Shown: positions 53,940 to 62,655 of the stretch, piece by piece
Layout of the letters: every line of letters begins with the position of its first letter
How positions within the stretch are numbered: the first letter of the stretch is position 1
Assembly (NCBI GenBank): GCA_002728755.1
Contig: PBVT01000041.1
Location: 1 to 64,000, forward strand
DNA length: 64,000 nt
Reading direction: 5' to 3'
Source of the DNA: Myxococcales bacterium
GTDB taxonomy: Bacteria > Myxococcota_A > UBA9042 > UBA3505
Notes under the pieces: model-generated
What the model was told of the DNA's origin: nothing
What the model saw: only the letters and a program-made list of their open reading frames with translations
Database searches by the model: none
Program-made: the position numbers and the translations under genes

Positions 53940-56552
53940 CTATTTCAGGGAGCCACCAAGAATCATATACGCGTTCTCGCGGAAGATATCAGAGATGTTG
54001 ACGTTGATACTCGTTCCCTCTGGGATATCCGGGCTTACACTGCTCAGGTCTATGGACGGTATAGCAAACCCTCCTAGGCCTCCGGTTAGCGAGGAGAGCA
54101 TCTCCCCCAACAAGGTGGATTTGATCAGGGAGATAATACCCTCATCATTCCCTTCAAATGGGCCTTCATTGATGACGACCTCCAGATAGAGGGGGTCGAG
54201 ATCAAGTAACTCGAAGCCGATCTCGTTCTCGCCTTCCTCGTTCTGGGTCACGACGATCTGAACTGGCGCTTCGCCCTGAATCCAGAATCCAAAATGTGCT
54301 TCCTGGCCAATCAGGTTCATGGATGCATCGAGATACAAATCACCGATCTCCACAACATCACCTTTTTCCGTACAGGAATTGAAGACGATCGGCATAAGGA
54401 AGTCTGTGGAAATAACCAGATCTGTTATGCCGTACTGGCTGACATCGATATCACCGATACCAGCACTGTCGATTTGCAGATTCAAGGTACCACCGTCCCA
54501 GGCACCAAAGACAAGCTGGTTGAGCATATCGTCGTGCATTGCAATTTTGAGTGGGTTTTCCGGTGGTGTAGAGGGTTGTCCGCTAGGCCCACAGCCAGCA
54601 TAACCAATACTTCCCAGAACCTCATGGGGCCGCAGAGAATTCACGGCATAGGCGGTTGAATTCATCGTCAGTTGTAGGAAGGCTGGTTCGAAGTAAATGG
54701 AAGCTACCTCCGTCTCCAACTGCAGCTCATTGGGGGTACCACCCTCCGAAATCGCCGGGAGCTCAAACGTCTGGTTGAAGGCCATAGCCGCGAAAAGTTC
54801 ACCGATCGTATTTGAGATCTGGTCACTGATCACAAACTCAAAGGTTGTCTCCAGGAACGGCGTAATCAACCCCGAAATCAGATTGAGCAACGGACCAGAA
54901 AAGCTCAGATTTTCGATACTGACATCGGTATTCTCAGCGCTCGATTCGATCTCTCCATTCGGCATCGAAATCAAGATATCCGAGGCGATGGTGACACTCG
55001 CCAAGGTGATGGTTTCGTTTGGTACACACCACCACTGGCCGGAATTCTGCATATCGAGGCTCAGATCGTACAGGGTAATCACCATGTTGACGCCACCATC
55101 GATCAGGGTCAGCGACACAGCAGAGTCCGCGAACTGCATATTGTTTATGGAATAGCTACAGCCAGCAAACTCTCCGATAGGATTGCCAACGAACTGATTC
55201 AGATCCATAGACTCCATCATGATCTCAAATATTGTGGCGAAATCATTGATTTGCGACGGATCATGATCGCCATCATCGAGGGCTTCCTGGGTAAACATAA
55301 GAAACATGCCATCCGTGATGCCATTTGTTGCCAACGACGGCGGATCCATCGGGTACCACTTCGTTGACCAGGCAACCGAGCGTGCCACAAGGCTCTCGTT
55401 GAGGAATGGATCGGCCGCCTCCACAACAATCATGTTAATCCCATATTCGAGGGGGATGCTGGTCGTGAAATAACCACCCTTCTCAATATTCACATAGCTG
55501 TCATTGATCCGGACCCATTCCACCTCGCCCAGATTGTCCGACACTTCACCGGATACGACGACCTGGGGATCCCCATCCATCGTCAATCCTCGCTCCGGCT
55601 CAATTATCACGATATCCGGACCGGACTGATCAACCGTAATTTCAATCGATGCTGTTTCGTCCGGGTTATCCTTCAGTACCGCGGTGAGAAGCACTACACC
55701 TTCTTCTTTGAAGCGAACACGGTTGTCATCGTCCCCAAAAATCACATGGTCGAGAGCGGGCTCTATTCCGATGACGGTCACAAGCACATCGGATACAAAG
55801 TTGCCATAGCTATCTTCACCATATCCGTGCACCGTAATTTTATCTTCGAGTGTGTAGGCAAGCTGCTCTGGTAAATCTTCCAGATCGGGATCCAGGGTAA
55901 GCCCATCTAACGTCACAGCCACACCAGGCTCAACAGTCCATATGGCAGTATCTTTGGCCCCGACATCCGCACCTTCTGGTACACAAACCACCTCGTAATC
56001 ACCGGTGCGAGTGGAACTCACAACCATACCTGCGACCGTGACATCCAGATCTGGTTGAACCTGAGCCACCATCGACGAACCAGACACTTCATTACCGTAG
56101 GCGTCCTGGACCTCGCAGGTAACAACGGCCTCCTCGTCCACCACTGTAACTGCTGGCTCAATGAACGCTACCGTCTTCGAGGCCGGCCCGGGTGTAACCT
56201 CAACCGACACCGGTGTATCATCCACGAGACCCGTGGCCTCCAACGAACAAGCAATGTCCACAGTACCGGCCAGAGTCAATGTGACCTTCAAATCCTCTGT
56301 GGATGCTCCCTCATTGGGCTCTATCTGGAGAGAAAACCCTTCTACATTCAGAACTCGTCCCGCCTGATCGCGACCTATACAGCTTACATCGACGGAATCG
56401 CCCGCCTGAACGGTCGTAACCTCGACCTCTGTATCTATCGAAACCACCTTAATGGGATCGACAGGCCCACCATCTGCCGAATTACCACAACTACAAAACA
56501 GGCCATAGCTAACCAACAGTAGCAACCATAGACCTACCCGATTCCACATCAT
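53940..56552 (-). CDS. Large Ig-like-domain lipoprotein of unknown function
   Basis: 870 residues from ATG 56552 (GAGG seven bases upstream). Signal ends FCSC, so it is probably lipid-anchored. Residues ~30-300 look like two or three bacterial Ig-like units (VQAGDSVDVSCIGRDQAG, VVDEEAVVTCEVQDAYGN). A Glucodextranase-B-like module follows (IIEPERGLTMDGDPQVVVSGEV ... GINMIVVEAADP spans it). The C-terminal ~480 residues are unrecognised and rich in hydrophobic beta strands. Divergent from the lipoprotein at 56736. Confidence 0.72.
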   Translation of the reverse strand: MMWNRVGLWLLLLVSYGLFCSCGNSADGGPVDPIKVVSIDTEVEVTTVQAGDSVDVSCIGRDQAGRVLNVEGFSLQIEPNEGASTEDLKVTLTLAGTVDIACSLEATGLVDDTPVSVEVTPGPASKTVAFIEPAVTVVDEEAVVTCEVQDAYGNEVSGSSMVAQVQPDLDVTVAGMVVSSTRTGDYEVVCVPEGADVGAKDTAIWTVEPGVAVTLDGLTLDPDLEDLPEQLAYTLEDKITVHGYGEDSYGNFVSDVLVTVIGIEPALDHVIFGDDDNRVRFKEEGVVLLTAVLKDNPDETASIEITVDQSGPDIVIIEPERGLTMDGDPQVVVSGEVSDNLGEVEWVRINDSYVNIEKGGYFTTSIPLEYGINMIVVEAADPFLNESLVARSVAWSTKWYPMDPPSLATNGITDGMFLMFTQEALDDGDHDPSQINDFATIFEIMMESMDLNQFVGNPIGEFAGCSYSINNMQFADSAVSLTLIDGGVNMVITLYDLSLDMQNSGQWWCVPNETITLASVTIASDILISMPNGEIESSAENTDVSIENLSFSGPLLNLISGLITPFLETTFEFVISDQISNTIGELFAAMAFNQTFELPAISEGGTPNELQLETEVASIYFEPAFLQLTMNSTAYAVNSLRPHEVLGSIGYAGCGPSGQPSTPPENPLKIAMHDDMLNQLVFGAWDGGTLNLQIDSAGIGDIDVSQYGITDLVISTDFLMPIVFNSCTEKGDVVEIGDLYLDASMNLIGQEAHFGFWIQGEAPVQIVVTQNEEGENEIGFELLDLDPLYLEVVINEGPFEGNDEGIISLIKSTLLGEMLSSLTGGLGGFAIPSIDLSSVSPDIPEGTSINVNISDIFRENAYMILGGSLK

Positions 56553-56735
56553 ATTTACCTCACGAGTTGGGCAAATCCTAACAGTTGGCCAGGAAGGATG
56601 CCACATTATATGATGGATCTGGTTATTTTCGGTGGCGAGGAGGACCGTAGGAGAGCAGTTGTAACGATGGGAAGTTGGACTGTTACTAGAAAGCCAGTAC
56701 GATATTTCTGTAAATTGGGATGTAGGGATCGGAAT

Positions 56736-58688
56736 ATGGGTATTTATTTTTTGAAACAGAAAAAAATAGCGGGAGGCTCGTCAAAACTCCTGCAGAGCCT
56801 GACCATTGTATTATTGTCAGTCTTTGTCTTGGCGGCCGGTGGCTGTGGTGAAACTGTCACAGACCAGACACCGATCCTGCCGGGAACCCCGGGAACTCCG
56901 ATGCCGGACACCGGAACCCCGCCACCGACCGGATTCCCAAATCTTCTGTCATTCCATCAGCACGTAGCCAGCGATGGCCAGGTCTGTACAACGGCATGTG
57001 TCATCGATGCCTCGGCAGGAATGACCTTTCAAATTAATATCCGATATACCGATTGGCAGGGCGTTCCATTACCCAATGGTCTCATCCAATACCAGACAAC
57101 AGCTCCCGAGAGCCTGGTTAAACTCCTTAGTAACTCGTCTGTCACCCAGATCGACGGCACTGCGAGTGTGACCATTCAAACTGGAGCCCAATCAAGCGGT
57201 ACCGCGGAAATCAGTATCACATCTGCCAATGACCCACAGGCTGGAGTCTTACGATTCTTTATAAACCTCGACTCCCCCAACCCACCGGTACTCACGGTCT
57301 CAATGCAGATGGTCGGCAGTTCCAATCTGCCCTCCTACAACACCAATGTATATGCCACGGCCAACGGACAACCGAGTTGCGCAACAGTTCACCCGGATAG
57401 TTTTGAACAGGCCATACCGACGGCGGTGCAAGGCCCCTTGGGCATGAACAACACAGCGGTGTTCCAAACACTGCCTGGAACCCTGCCCACGGAAGATCGA
57501 TATTATACGGTGCAGGTCGTGGGACCCGCGTCCGGAGCTATCACAGCGACAGGATGCCTCGATAATGTGCCAATACGCGATGGAGTCGCGCAACAAGTCC
57601 AGATTGTCGTCGACGACCTCCCCCTGAAGACCGTGGGTGTCTACAATATCGACACCTATATGGATATGGTCACCGGAACGAAGGGCAACACTTCGGCGAC
57701 CTATCAACTGCTGACGGATCTGTTCAACAACCCGGGCGAGCTCCTTGTCACAAGTGTCTGTGAAAACGCTGGAGGGTTCCTCGGAACGATCTGTGGTCTA
57801 CTGACAAACTCCAATGGGCTCTCACCAGTAGGTTATATTGTAGCCGAATATGCAGACCAGGCTCTGCTCAACCTCATGGCGGACATGCTCGGTCAAAACA
57901 CTGTGTTCACGGGTCAATCGTTAACACAGTTGCTGTCCAACATCCGGTTTGCGTCTACGATGGTTGTCTCAAAAGAAGCCGTCCCAACTTCACAACCGGG
58001 AGTCTACGAATATCCCAAGAGCTCCGTCGCAGAACGCTGGGATAGACTCGGTTTCTATTGGCAATACGATCTCAACTGCCCACCCAACGACGCAAACTGT
58101 GGGTTCTACGAGGTGGAGCTTACCGAGGTTCTGGGCGTCTATCCCCAGTCCAGCCCGAACGCAGGTACTATCGGAACCAATCTATGGATCGAAGACCATG
58201 ACGTTCCTAATTTCAACTACGCTCTGATCCTGGACTATCTGATCGAAAAAGAGGTCCTTCCACGTGTTCTTGGGGACGGAAGCAACGGCCTTCCAGTTAT
58301 CGACACCTTTGAAAAAATGGTCGCCGTCTTATTTGGTGGAGGCGCATGTATCGATAATAACGGCAGCTATCTGACCTGTTGCGCCAACTTTTCCCAGACC
58401 ATCGGACCACATATCCCGCCGATTGTAGCCTGGGCCGCAGATCCGGCCTGCCAGGCCGCTATTGGAGTGGGTGGTGCCTATCTTCGAAATGAGATCATGA
58501 AGAATGGTGGGAATCTGTCCATCGGTACTCCAAGTGAAGCCCCCTGCCCCCTGATTGATATCGGCTTTGACCGTATCACGGACACCATCGGCATGGTGGG
58601 AACACATTGCCAATGGGACGCTACCTTCTATATGACCGACGCCCTTTTCGAGCCTATTTCGTCGTTCTGGGGTGAACGGACACAATAA
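56736..58688 (+). CDS. Large lipoprotein of unknown function, divergent partner
   Basis: 650 residues from ATG 56736, chosen because it begins the signal peptide (VLLSVFVLAAGGCGE); the frame is open to 56598 but overlaps the divergent gene there. A Pro/Thr-rich linker precedes an Ig-like domain (~60-190) and a ~450-residue Cys-containing domain that I do not recognise. The pairing with the large lipoprotein at 53940 across a 183-bp shared promoter region suggests joint regulation. Confidence 0.7.
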   Translation: MGIYFLKQKKIAGGSSKLLQSLTIVLLSVFVLAAGGCGETVTDQTPILPGTPGTPMPDTGTPPPTGFPNLLSFHQHVASDGQVCTTACVIDASAGMTFQINIRYTDWQGVPLPNGLIQYQTTAPESLVKLLSNSSVTQIDGTASVTIQTGAQSSGTAEISITSANDPQAGVLRFFINLDSPNPPVLTVSMQMVGSSNLPSYNTNVYATANGQPSCATVHPDSFEQAIPTAVQGPLGMNNTAVFQTLPGTLPTEDRYYTVQVVGPASGAITATGCLDNVPIRDGVAQQVQIVVDDLPLKTVGVYNIDTYMDMVTGTKGNTSATYQLLTDLFNNPGELLVTSVCENAGGFLGTICGLLTNSNGLSPVGYIVAEYADQALLNLMADMLGQNTVFTGQSLTQLLSNIRFASTMVVSKEAVPTSQPGVYEYPKSSVAERWDRLGFYWQYDLNCPPNDANCGFYEVELTEVLGVYPQSSPNAGTIGTNLWIEDHDVPNFNYALILDYLIEKEVLPRVLGDGSNGLPVIDTFEKMVAVLFGGGACIDNNGSYLTCCANFSQTIGPHIPPIVAWAADPACQAAIGVGGAYLRNEIMKNGGNLSIGTPSEAPCPLIDIGFDRITDTIGMVGTHCQWDATFYMTDALFEPISSFWGERTQ

Positions 58689-58697
58689 TCCGGGTTA

Positions 58698-59870
58698 TCA
58701 ATCCAGCGTACAACGAAGAGCGAACTCACAAAGCAGCTCGACTCCAAACGGTAAGGCGGCTTCGTCGATCTCAAAGCAGGGATGGTGATGTGGGTATTGC
58801 GCACCTACCGCTTCATTTCCAGCGCCAACAAAGAAATAGATTCCCGGACATTCGTTTAGAAAGTACGCCATATCTTCACCAGCCATGGTGCGGAATCCTG
58901 GCTCGCCAAGGGTCATGGTGCTGCTCTCTTCGACAACCTGACGGACGACACCGGCATACCGTGCATCATTCACAGTCGGAACCGTCATACGGGTATAGTT
59001 GATATCGACATCCAGCCCCATGGCTTGGGCGATACCGGTCACTATCCTACGAATCGAATCTTCGACGGCGTCCTGGGCCGACGCTTGAAAGGTTCGTACC
59101 GTACCGGAAAACCGAACGCTGTCCGGTATCACATTGAAAGCCTCTCCACCGGAGATCTGACCGATGGTAACGACCACGGAATCCGCCGGATCCATGGCGC
59201 GTGACACAACACTCTGTAAGGCGACGACCATTTGTGCAGCCGCAACAATCGGGTCCTTCGCTTCATGGGGAATTCCCCCATGTCCCCCTTGTCCGTTCAC
59301 CGTAATCTCAAACTGATCAGCGGACGCCATGAACGGTCCATCCGTCACCAAAATGGTACCCGTAGGAGCCAAGGACCAGAGATGAAGACCAGCACAACAG
59401 TCGGGCTTATAGGTCTCAAAAAGGCCCGCTTCGATCATGGCCTTGGCACCTCCGGCAAGCTCCTCTGCAGGCTGGAACACGAATAAGACACGCCCCTGTT
59501 GCAGTGCACCCGATTCTTTCAACCAACGAGCTACACTAAGCATTATCGCGGTATGACCATCATGTCCGCAGGCATGCATTACCCCATCGTTCTGTGACCG
59601 GTAGGCGTGCGTGTTTTCTTCCTGTACTGGCAACGCGTCTGTATCTGCCCGTAACATCACAGTACGACCAGGACGACCGGAGTCCAACACTGCCACAACG
59701 CCTGTGTCAGCCATCATCTCTGGCTCCATTCCCAAAACTTCGAGCTGTTCGTAGACCGCACGCGCTGTCTCTCTCTCCTCGTAAGAGAGTTCTGGGTAGG
59801 TATGGAAACGCCGTCGGAACGCAATGAGTTCCTTCTGCTGGATATCCGACAATTCAACTCGATTGGCCAT
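58698..59870 (-). CDS. M20-family amidohydrolase (N-acyl-amino-acid / IAA-amino-acid hydrolase-like)
   Basis: 390 residues from ATG 59870 (GGAAGG upstream; a TTG four codons earlier overlaps it). Metal ligands typical of M20D: Cys and His in HACGHDGH, Glu-Glu in QPAEELAGG, His in CAGLHLW and the C-terminal HHH. A lid/dimerisation domain is present (GQGGHGGIPHEAKDP). It hydrolyses acyl-amino acids or related amides; exact substrate unknown. Convergent with the 56736 lipoprotein with 9 bp between. Confidence 0.9.
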   Translation of the reverse strand: MANRVELSDIQQKELIAFRRRFHTYPELSYEERETARAVYEQLEVLGMEPEMMADTGVVAVLDSGRPGRTVMLRADTDALPVQEENTHAYRSQNDGVMHACGHDGHTAIMLSVARWLKESGALQQGRVLFVFQPAEELAGGAKAMIEAGLFETYKPDCCAGLHLWSLAPTGTILVTDGPFMASADQFEITVNGQGGHGGIPHEAKDPIVAAAQMVVALQSVVSRAMDPADSVVVTIGQISGGEAFNVIPDSVRFSGTVRTFQASAQDAVEDSIRRIVTGIAQAMGLDVDINYTRMTVPTVNDARYAGVVRQVVEESSTMTLGEPGFRTMAGEDMAYFLNECPGIYFFVGAGNEAVGAQYPHHHPCFEIDEAALPFGVELLCEFALRCTLD

Positions 59871-59933
59871 GATCCCTTCCAATTTCGATGGGATCTGTGG
59901 ATACCACGCTAGGCGGGTAGAGGGTCAAGCCAC

Positions 59934-60653
59934 TCAGCGCTCGTCGGCCTCGAAGACTTCCACAATACGCCAGGGGGAACAGTCGAAATGAAAATGGTCC
60001 TTATGCCCTGGATAGGACGGCCCAAGAAGAACCCGAAAGATGTCGTCTCGCGCGATGAGTCGACGTGCAAGTGTTTTCAGGAACCGGGAGTGTATCGCGT
60101 TCCGCCCCTTGCCATCCCAATGCTTTAACATACGCACCTTAAAGGAACGCTTGAGTCGCTTTGAGACCCCTTCCGGTAACTCCTCACCTCGTGGAAGGCG
60201 GCCGAAATCAAAGCCCGCAATATCAATCCCATTACCCAGTCCATGCTCGCTGATGAAGGTGGGATACCCGCCTATCCTACGGCAGTTATAGGTTCCAATA
60301 TGCCGGATACGACGCGGTGCTCGCCCATAGACCTCAATCGCCACCTCTTCGACAACCTTCTCAAACTTTTTGAGACGGTCCTTAAAGCCAACAAAGACCT
60401 TTACTGGCTTATGGTACCGAATGACATCACCTCGATATCGTACCAGCTCCACTTTCGGGCACTTCACTCGGCCTGTGGGCTTCACCTCTCGGCTCACGCT
60501 ATCAAGGGGGTAGTCGTCCAGGGTCGCGGATTCTGGCGATTCCTGGGCCGAAGCCACTGCCGTCATAGTCAAGGGTACAAGTAAAAACGCCAGACATCCC
60601 ACCAGGACAAGTGGGATAACGTTCCGTAGACGGTATGGGGCATGATGCAGCAT
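59934..60653 (-). CDS. Exported LAS-type metallopeptidase, extensin-like/VanY-like
   Basis: 239 residues from ATG 60653 (GGAGG five bases upstream); the open frame upstream to 60839 overlaps sfsA. A signal peptide (~residues 10-36, ending ASAQ) leads to a domain with SEHGLGNGIDIAGF (zinc His and Asp) and HKDHFHFDCSP (catalytic and zinc His), the pattern of LAS/D-Ala-D-Ala peptidases as in the extensin-like C-terminal family. It probably acts on peptidoglycan. Confidence 0.82.
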   Translation of the reverse strand: MLHHAPYRLRNVIPLVLVGCLAFLLVPLTMTAVASAQESPESATLDDYPLDSVSREVKPTGRVKCPKVELVRYRGDVIRYHKPVKVFVGFKDRLKKFEKVVEEVAIEVYGRAPRRIRHIGTYNCRRIGGYPTFISEHGLGNGIDIAGFDFGRLPRGEELPEGVSKRLKRSFKVRMLKHWDGKGRNAIHSRFLKTLARRLIARDDIFRVLLGPSYPGHKDHFHFDCSPWRIVEVFEADER

Positions 60654-60760
60654 TGGAACCTCCGTGGTGTAATTGAGCAACAAGCCCAGCTCTTTGTCCA
60701 TTCCCTGCACCTGAATTATCCCCACTTTTACCCCCGTAATGAACCTGGTAGGGTCCTCCT

Positions 60761-61489
60761 GTGAGCAATTACGAAACAATCTTTTCCCCTCCTCTACACG
60801 CCGGCACCCTGGTCCGGCGTAGCAAGCGCTTCCTGGCATACGTCAATCTGGACGACGGACGTGAAGTCGTCGCCCATTGTATGAATACAGGAAGTATGAT
60901 GGGCCTTATAGAGCCCGGGAGCCGGGTCTGGCTCTCCCCCCAGGACAAGCCAGAACGAAAGCTGAAATGGACCTGGGAGATCGCCTCCCAGGGAGATGTG
61001 CTGGTCAATGTAAACACATCAGCCCCCAATCGAATCGCAGCCGAGGTGATTGAAAAGGGCCATATCAGCTCTTTGGCTGGCTATCGTAGCCTGCGCCGCG
61101 AGGTCCGGTATGGGAACAAATCCCGGATCGATATCCTGCTGGAAGACCACCCGGACGATCCACGCCCCTGCTATGTCGAGCTGAAAAATGTAACTCTGGT
61201 GGAGAACGATTGTGCGATGTTCCCCGACGCGGTAACCGCTCGCGGTCTGAAACACCTCCATGAACTGGCTGGGATGGTGAAGGAAGGAGCGCGCTCAGTG
61301 CTTTTCTTCTTCGTCAGCCGCGCCGACGTAACATCGTTTCGCGCCGCCGCGCATATCGACCCTAAATACTCAGAAGCTCTCGCTGCGGTGTCGAAACAAG
61401 GTGTCGAGATCTGCGCCTGGACCTTCCCACCAAGCCCGGAATCCATCGGACTTGGGCGCGAAATACCCATCCTCCTCGATCCATCCTGA
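60761..61489 (+). CDS. sfsA: SfsA-family protein (sugar fermentation stimulation)
   Basis: 242 residues from GTG 60761 with AGGGTCCTCCT just upstream. SfsA signatures: RRSKRFLAYVNLDDG, AHCMNTGSMMGL, YVELKNVTLV and MFPDAVTARGLKHLHEL. The family has an OB fold plus a nuclease-like fold and binds DNA non-specifically; the name comes from an E. coli maltose phenotype and the true function is open. Divergent from the LAS peptidase. Confidence 0.95.
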   Translation: MSNYETIFSPPLHAGTLVRRSKRFLAYVNLDDGREVVAHCMNTGSMMGLIEPGSRVWLSPQDKPERKLKWTWEIASQGDVLVNVNTSAPNRIAAEVIEKGHISSLAGYRSLRREVRYGNKSRIDILLEDHPDDPRPCYVELKNVTLVENDCAMFPDAVTARGLKHLHELAGMVKEGARSVLFFFVSRADVTSFRAAAHIDPKYSEALAAVSKQGVEICAWTFPPSPESIGLGREIPILLDPS

Positions 61490-61589
61490 ATCTTCCTTTG
61501 TACCTTCCTCTTGCATCTGGGTCCGGGAAGGTCCTATGGTACGACGCCAGAACCAACCATCGTTACGAATCCAGCCCATGAGGTACGCA

Positions 61590-61982
61590 ATGAGTTCTTC
61601 CGGGATCAAGGTATATAAATGGCCCCATAAGACCGATCCTACCGCAGAATCCGTAGCAGACGAGATGCGCCGGTTTGGTTTCGCCTGCTACGACCTTCAG
61701 ACGGTGGAGCCATGGTTTCTTCGTAGTCGTCATAGTCATGATGAGGACGAAATCCGCGGTGCCGTGGAGGGCGTGATCACCTTTCACTTCGACAACGGAC
61801 CGGTAACCATCGAAGCGGGTGATATTCTCGTTATCCCGGGCGGTACTCCTCATGAGGTCCGATCCCATAATGGGCGACCTTTCTCCGCCTATAAGGGCTC
61901 AACCAGCGGCGAGCGCAAAGTTACCGAGCACGGGGACGGCCACGGTAGTATTGAAGACCTGACCAAGACGTCCGCATCATGA
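61590..61982 (+). CDS. Cupin-domain protein
   Basis: 130 residues from ATG 61590 (GAGG seven bases upstream). The first cupin motif is HSHDEDEIRGAVEGVITF and the second is PGGTPHEVRSHNG, giving the metal ligands His, His, Glu and His. Single-domain cupin, substrate unknown. Ends with a His/Gly-rich tail. Its TGA overlaps the ATG of the HAD gene (ATGA), so the two are coupled. Confidence 0.85.
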   Translation: MSSSGIKVYKWPHKTDPTAESVADEMRRFGFACYDLQTVEPWFLRSRHSHDEDEIRGAVEGVITFHFDNGPVTIEAGDILVIPGGTPHEVRSHNGRPFSAYKGSTSGERKVTEHGDGHGSIEDLTKTSAS

Positions 61983-62641
61983 ACGTGATCGCCCTCGACC
62001 TGGACGGTACGCTGGAAGATAGCCGTACCGATATGGTGGCTGCTGTTCATCGGGTTCGAGAACACTTTGCACTGGACCAACGTGCGGCAGATGCAATTCG
62101 CCCCTACGTAAATAAGGGTATGCCGACCCTGTACAAGGTCTGTTTCTCCGAACTCTGGGATGGTGAGGGAGACATCCCTGCTAAGGTCAAAGACGCCTAT
62201 GAGTCCGATTACCTGAACAACGTAGCCGTAGATACCGAGCTCTACGCGGGAATCGCCCCTGCCTTACAGCAACTGCAGAGCCTGGCTCCCCTCGCCCTCG
62301 TAACCAACAAGCCCGAACATATCTCGCGCCGCCTCCTGGAAGCCCTGGGGGTCGCCGACCATTTCAGCGCTGTGGTGGGTGGTGACACCTGTAGCGAGTC
62401 CAAGCCCAGCATCATTCCGCTCCAGGCCGCCGCGGAACAATGCGGATACCAGCCCGAGAACGGCACCGTCGTGATGATCGGTGATAGCGCCGGAGACATA
62501 CGAATGGGTCGGGCCTTTGGGGCCACGACACTGTGGTGTGCCTGGGGCTATGCAACAGAACCTGGGGAGCTCCAACCCGACTATCAGGCTTCAAACCCAG
62601 AGGACTTACCGGGGCTGGTTGCTTCGATACTATCGCGCTGA
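61979..62641 (+). CDS. HAD-family phosphatase, phosphoglycolate phosphatase-like
   Basis: 220 residues. Motif I DLDGTLED holds the nucleophile and acid/base Asp residues, motif II is ALVTNKP, the Lys is in SESKPSII and motif III is MIGDSAGDIRMG. The alpha-helical cap sits between motifs I and II, as in Gph. Substrate uncertain. Coupled to the cupin gene; converges on the hemY-type gene with 14 bp between stops. Confidence 0.9.
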   Translation: MNVIALDLDGTLEDSRTDMVAAVHRVREHFALDQRAADAIRPYVNKGMPTLYKVCFSELWDGEGDIPAKVKDAYESDYLNNVAVDTELYAGIAPALQQLQSLAPLALVTNKPEHISRRLLEALGVADHFSAVVGGDTCSESKPSIIPLQAAAEQCGYQPENGTVVMIGDSAGDIRMGRAFGATTLWCAWGYATEPGELQPDYQASNPEDLPGLVASILSR

Positions 62642-62655
62642 TTCCGTTCCGGGAG

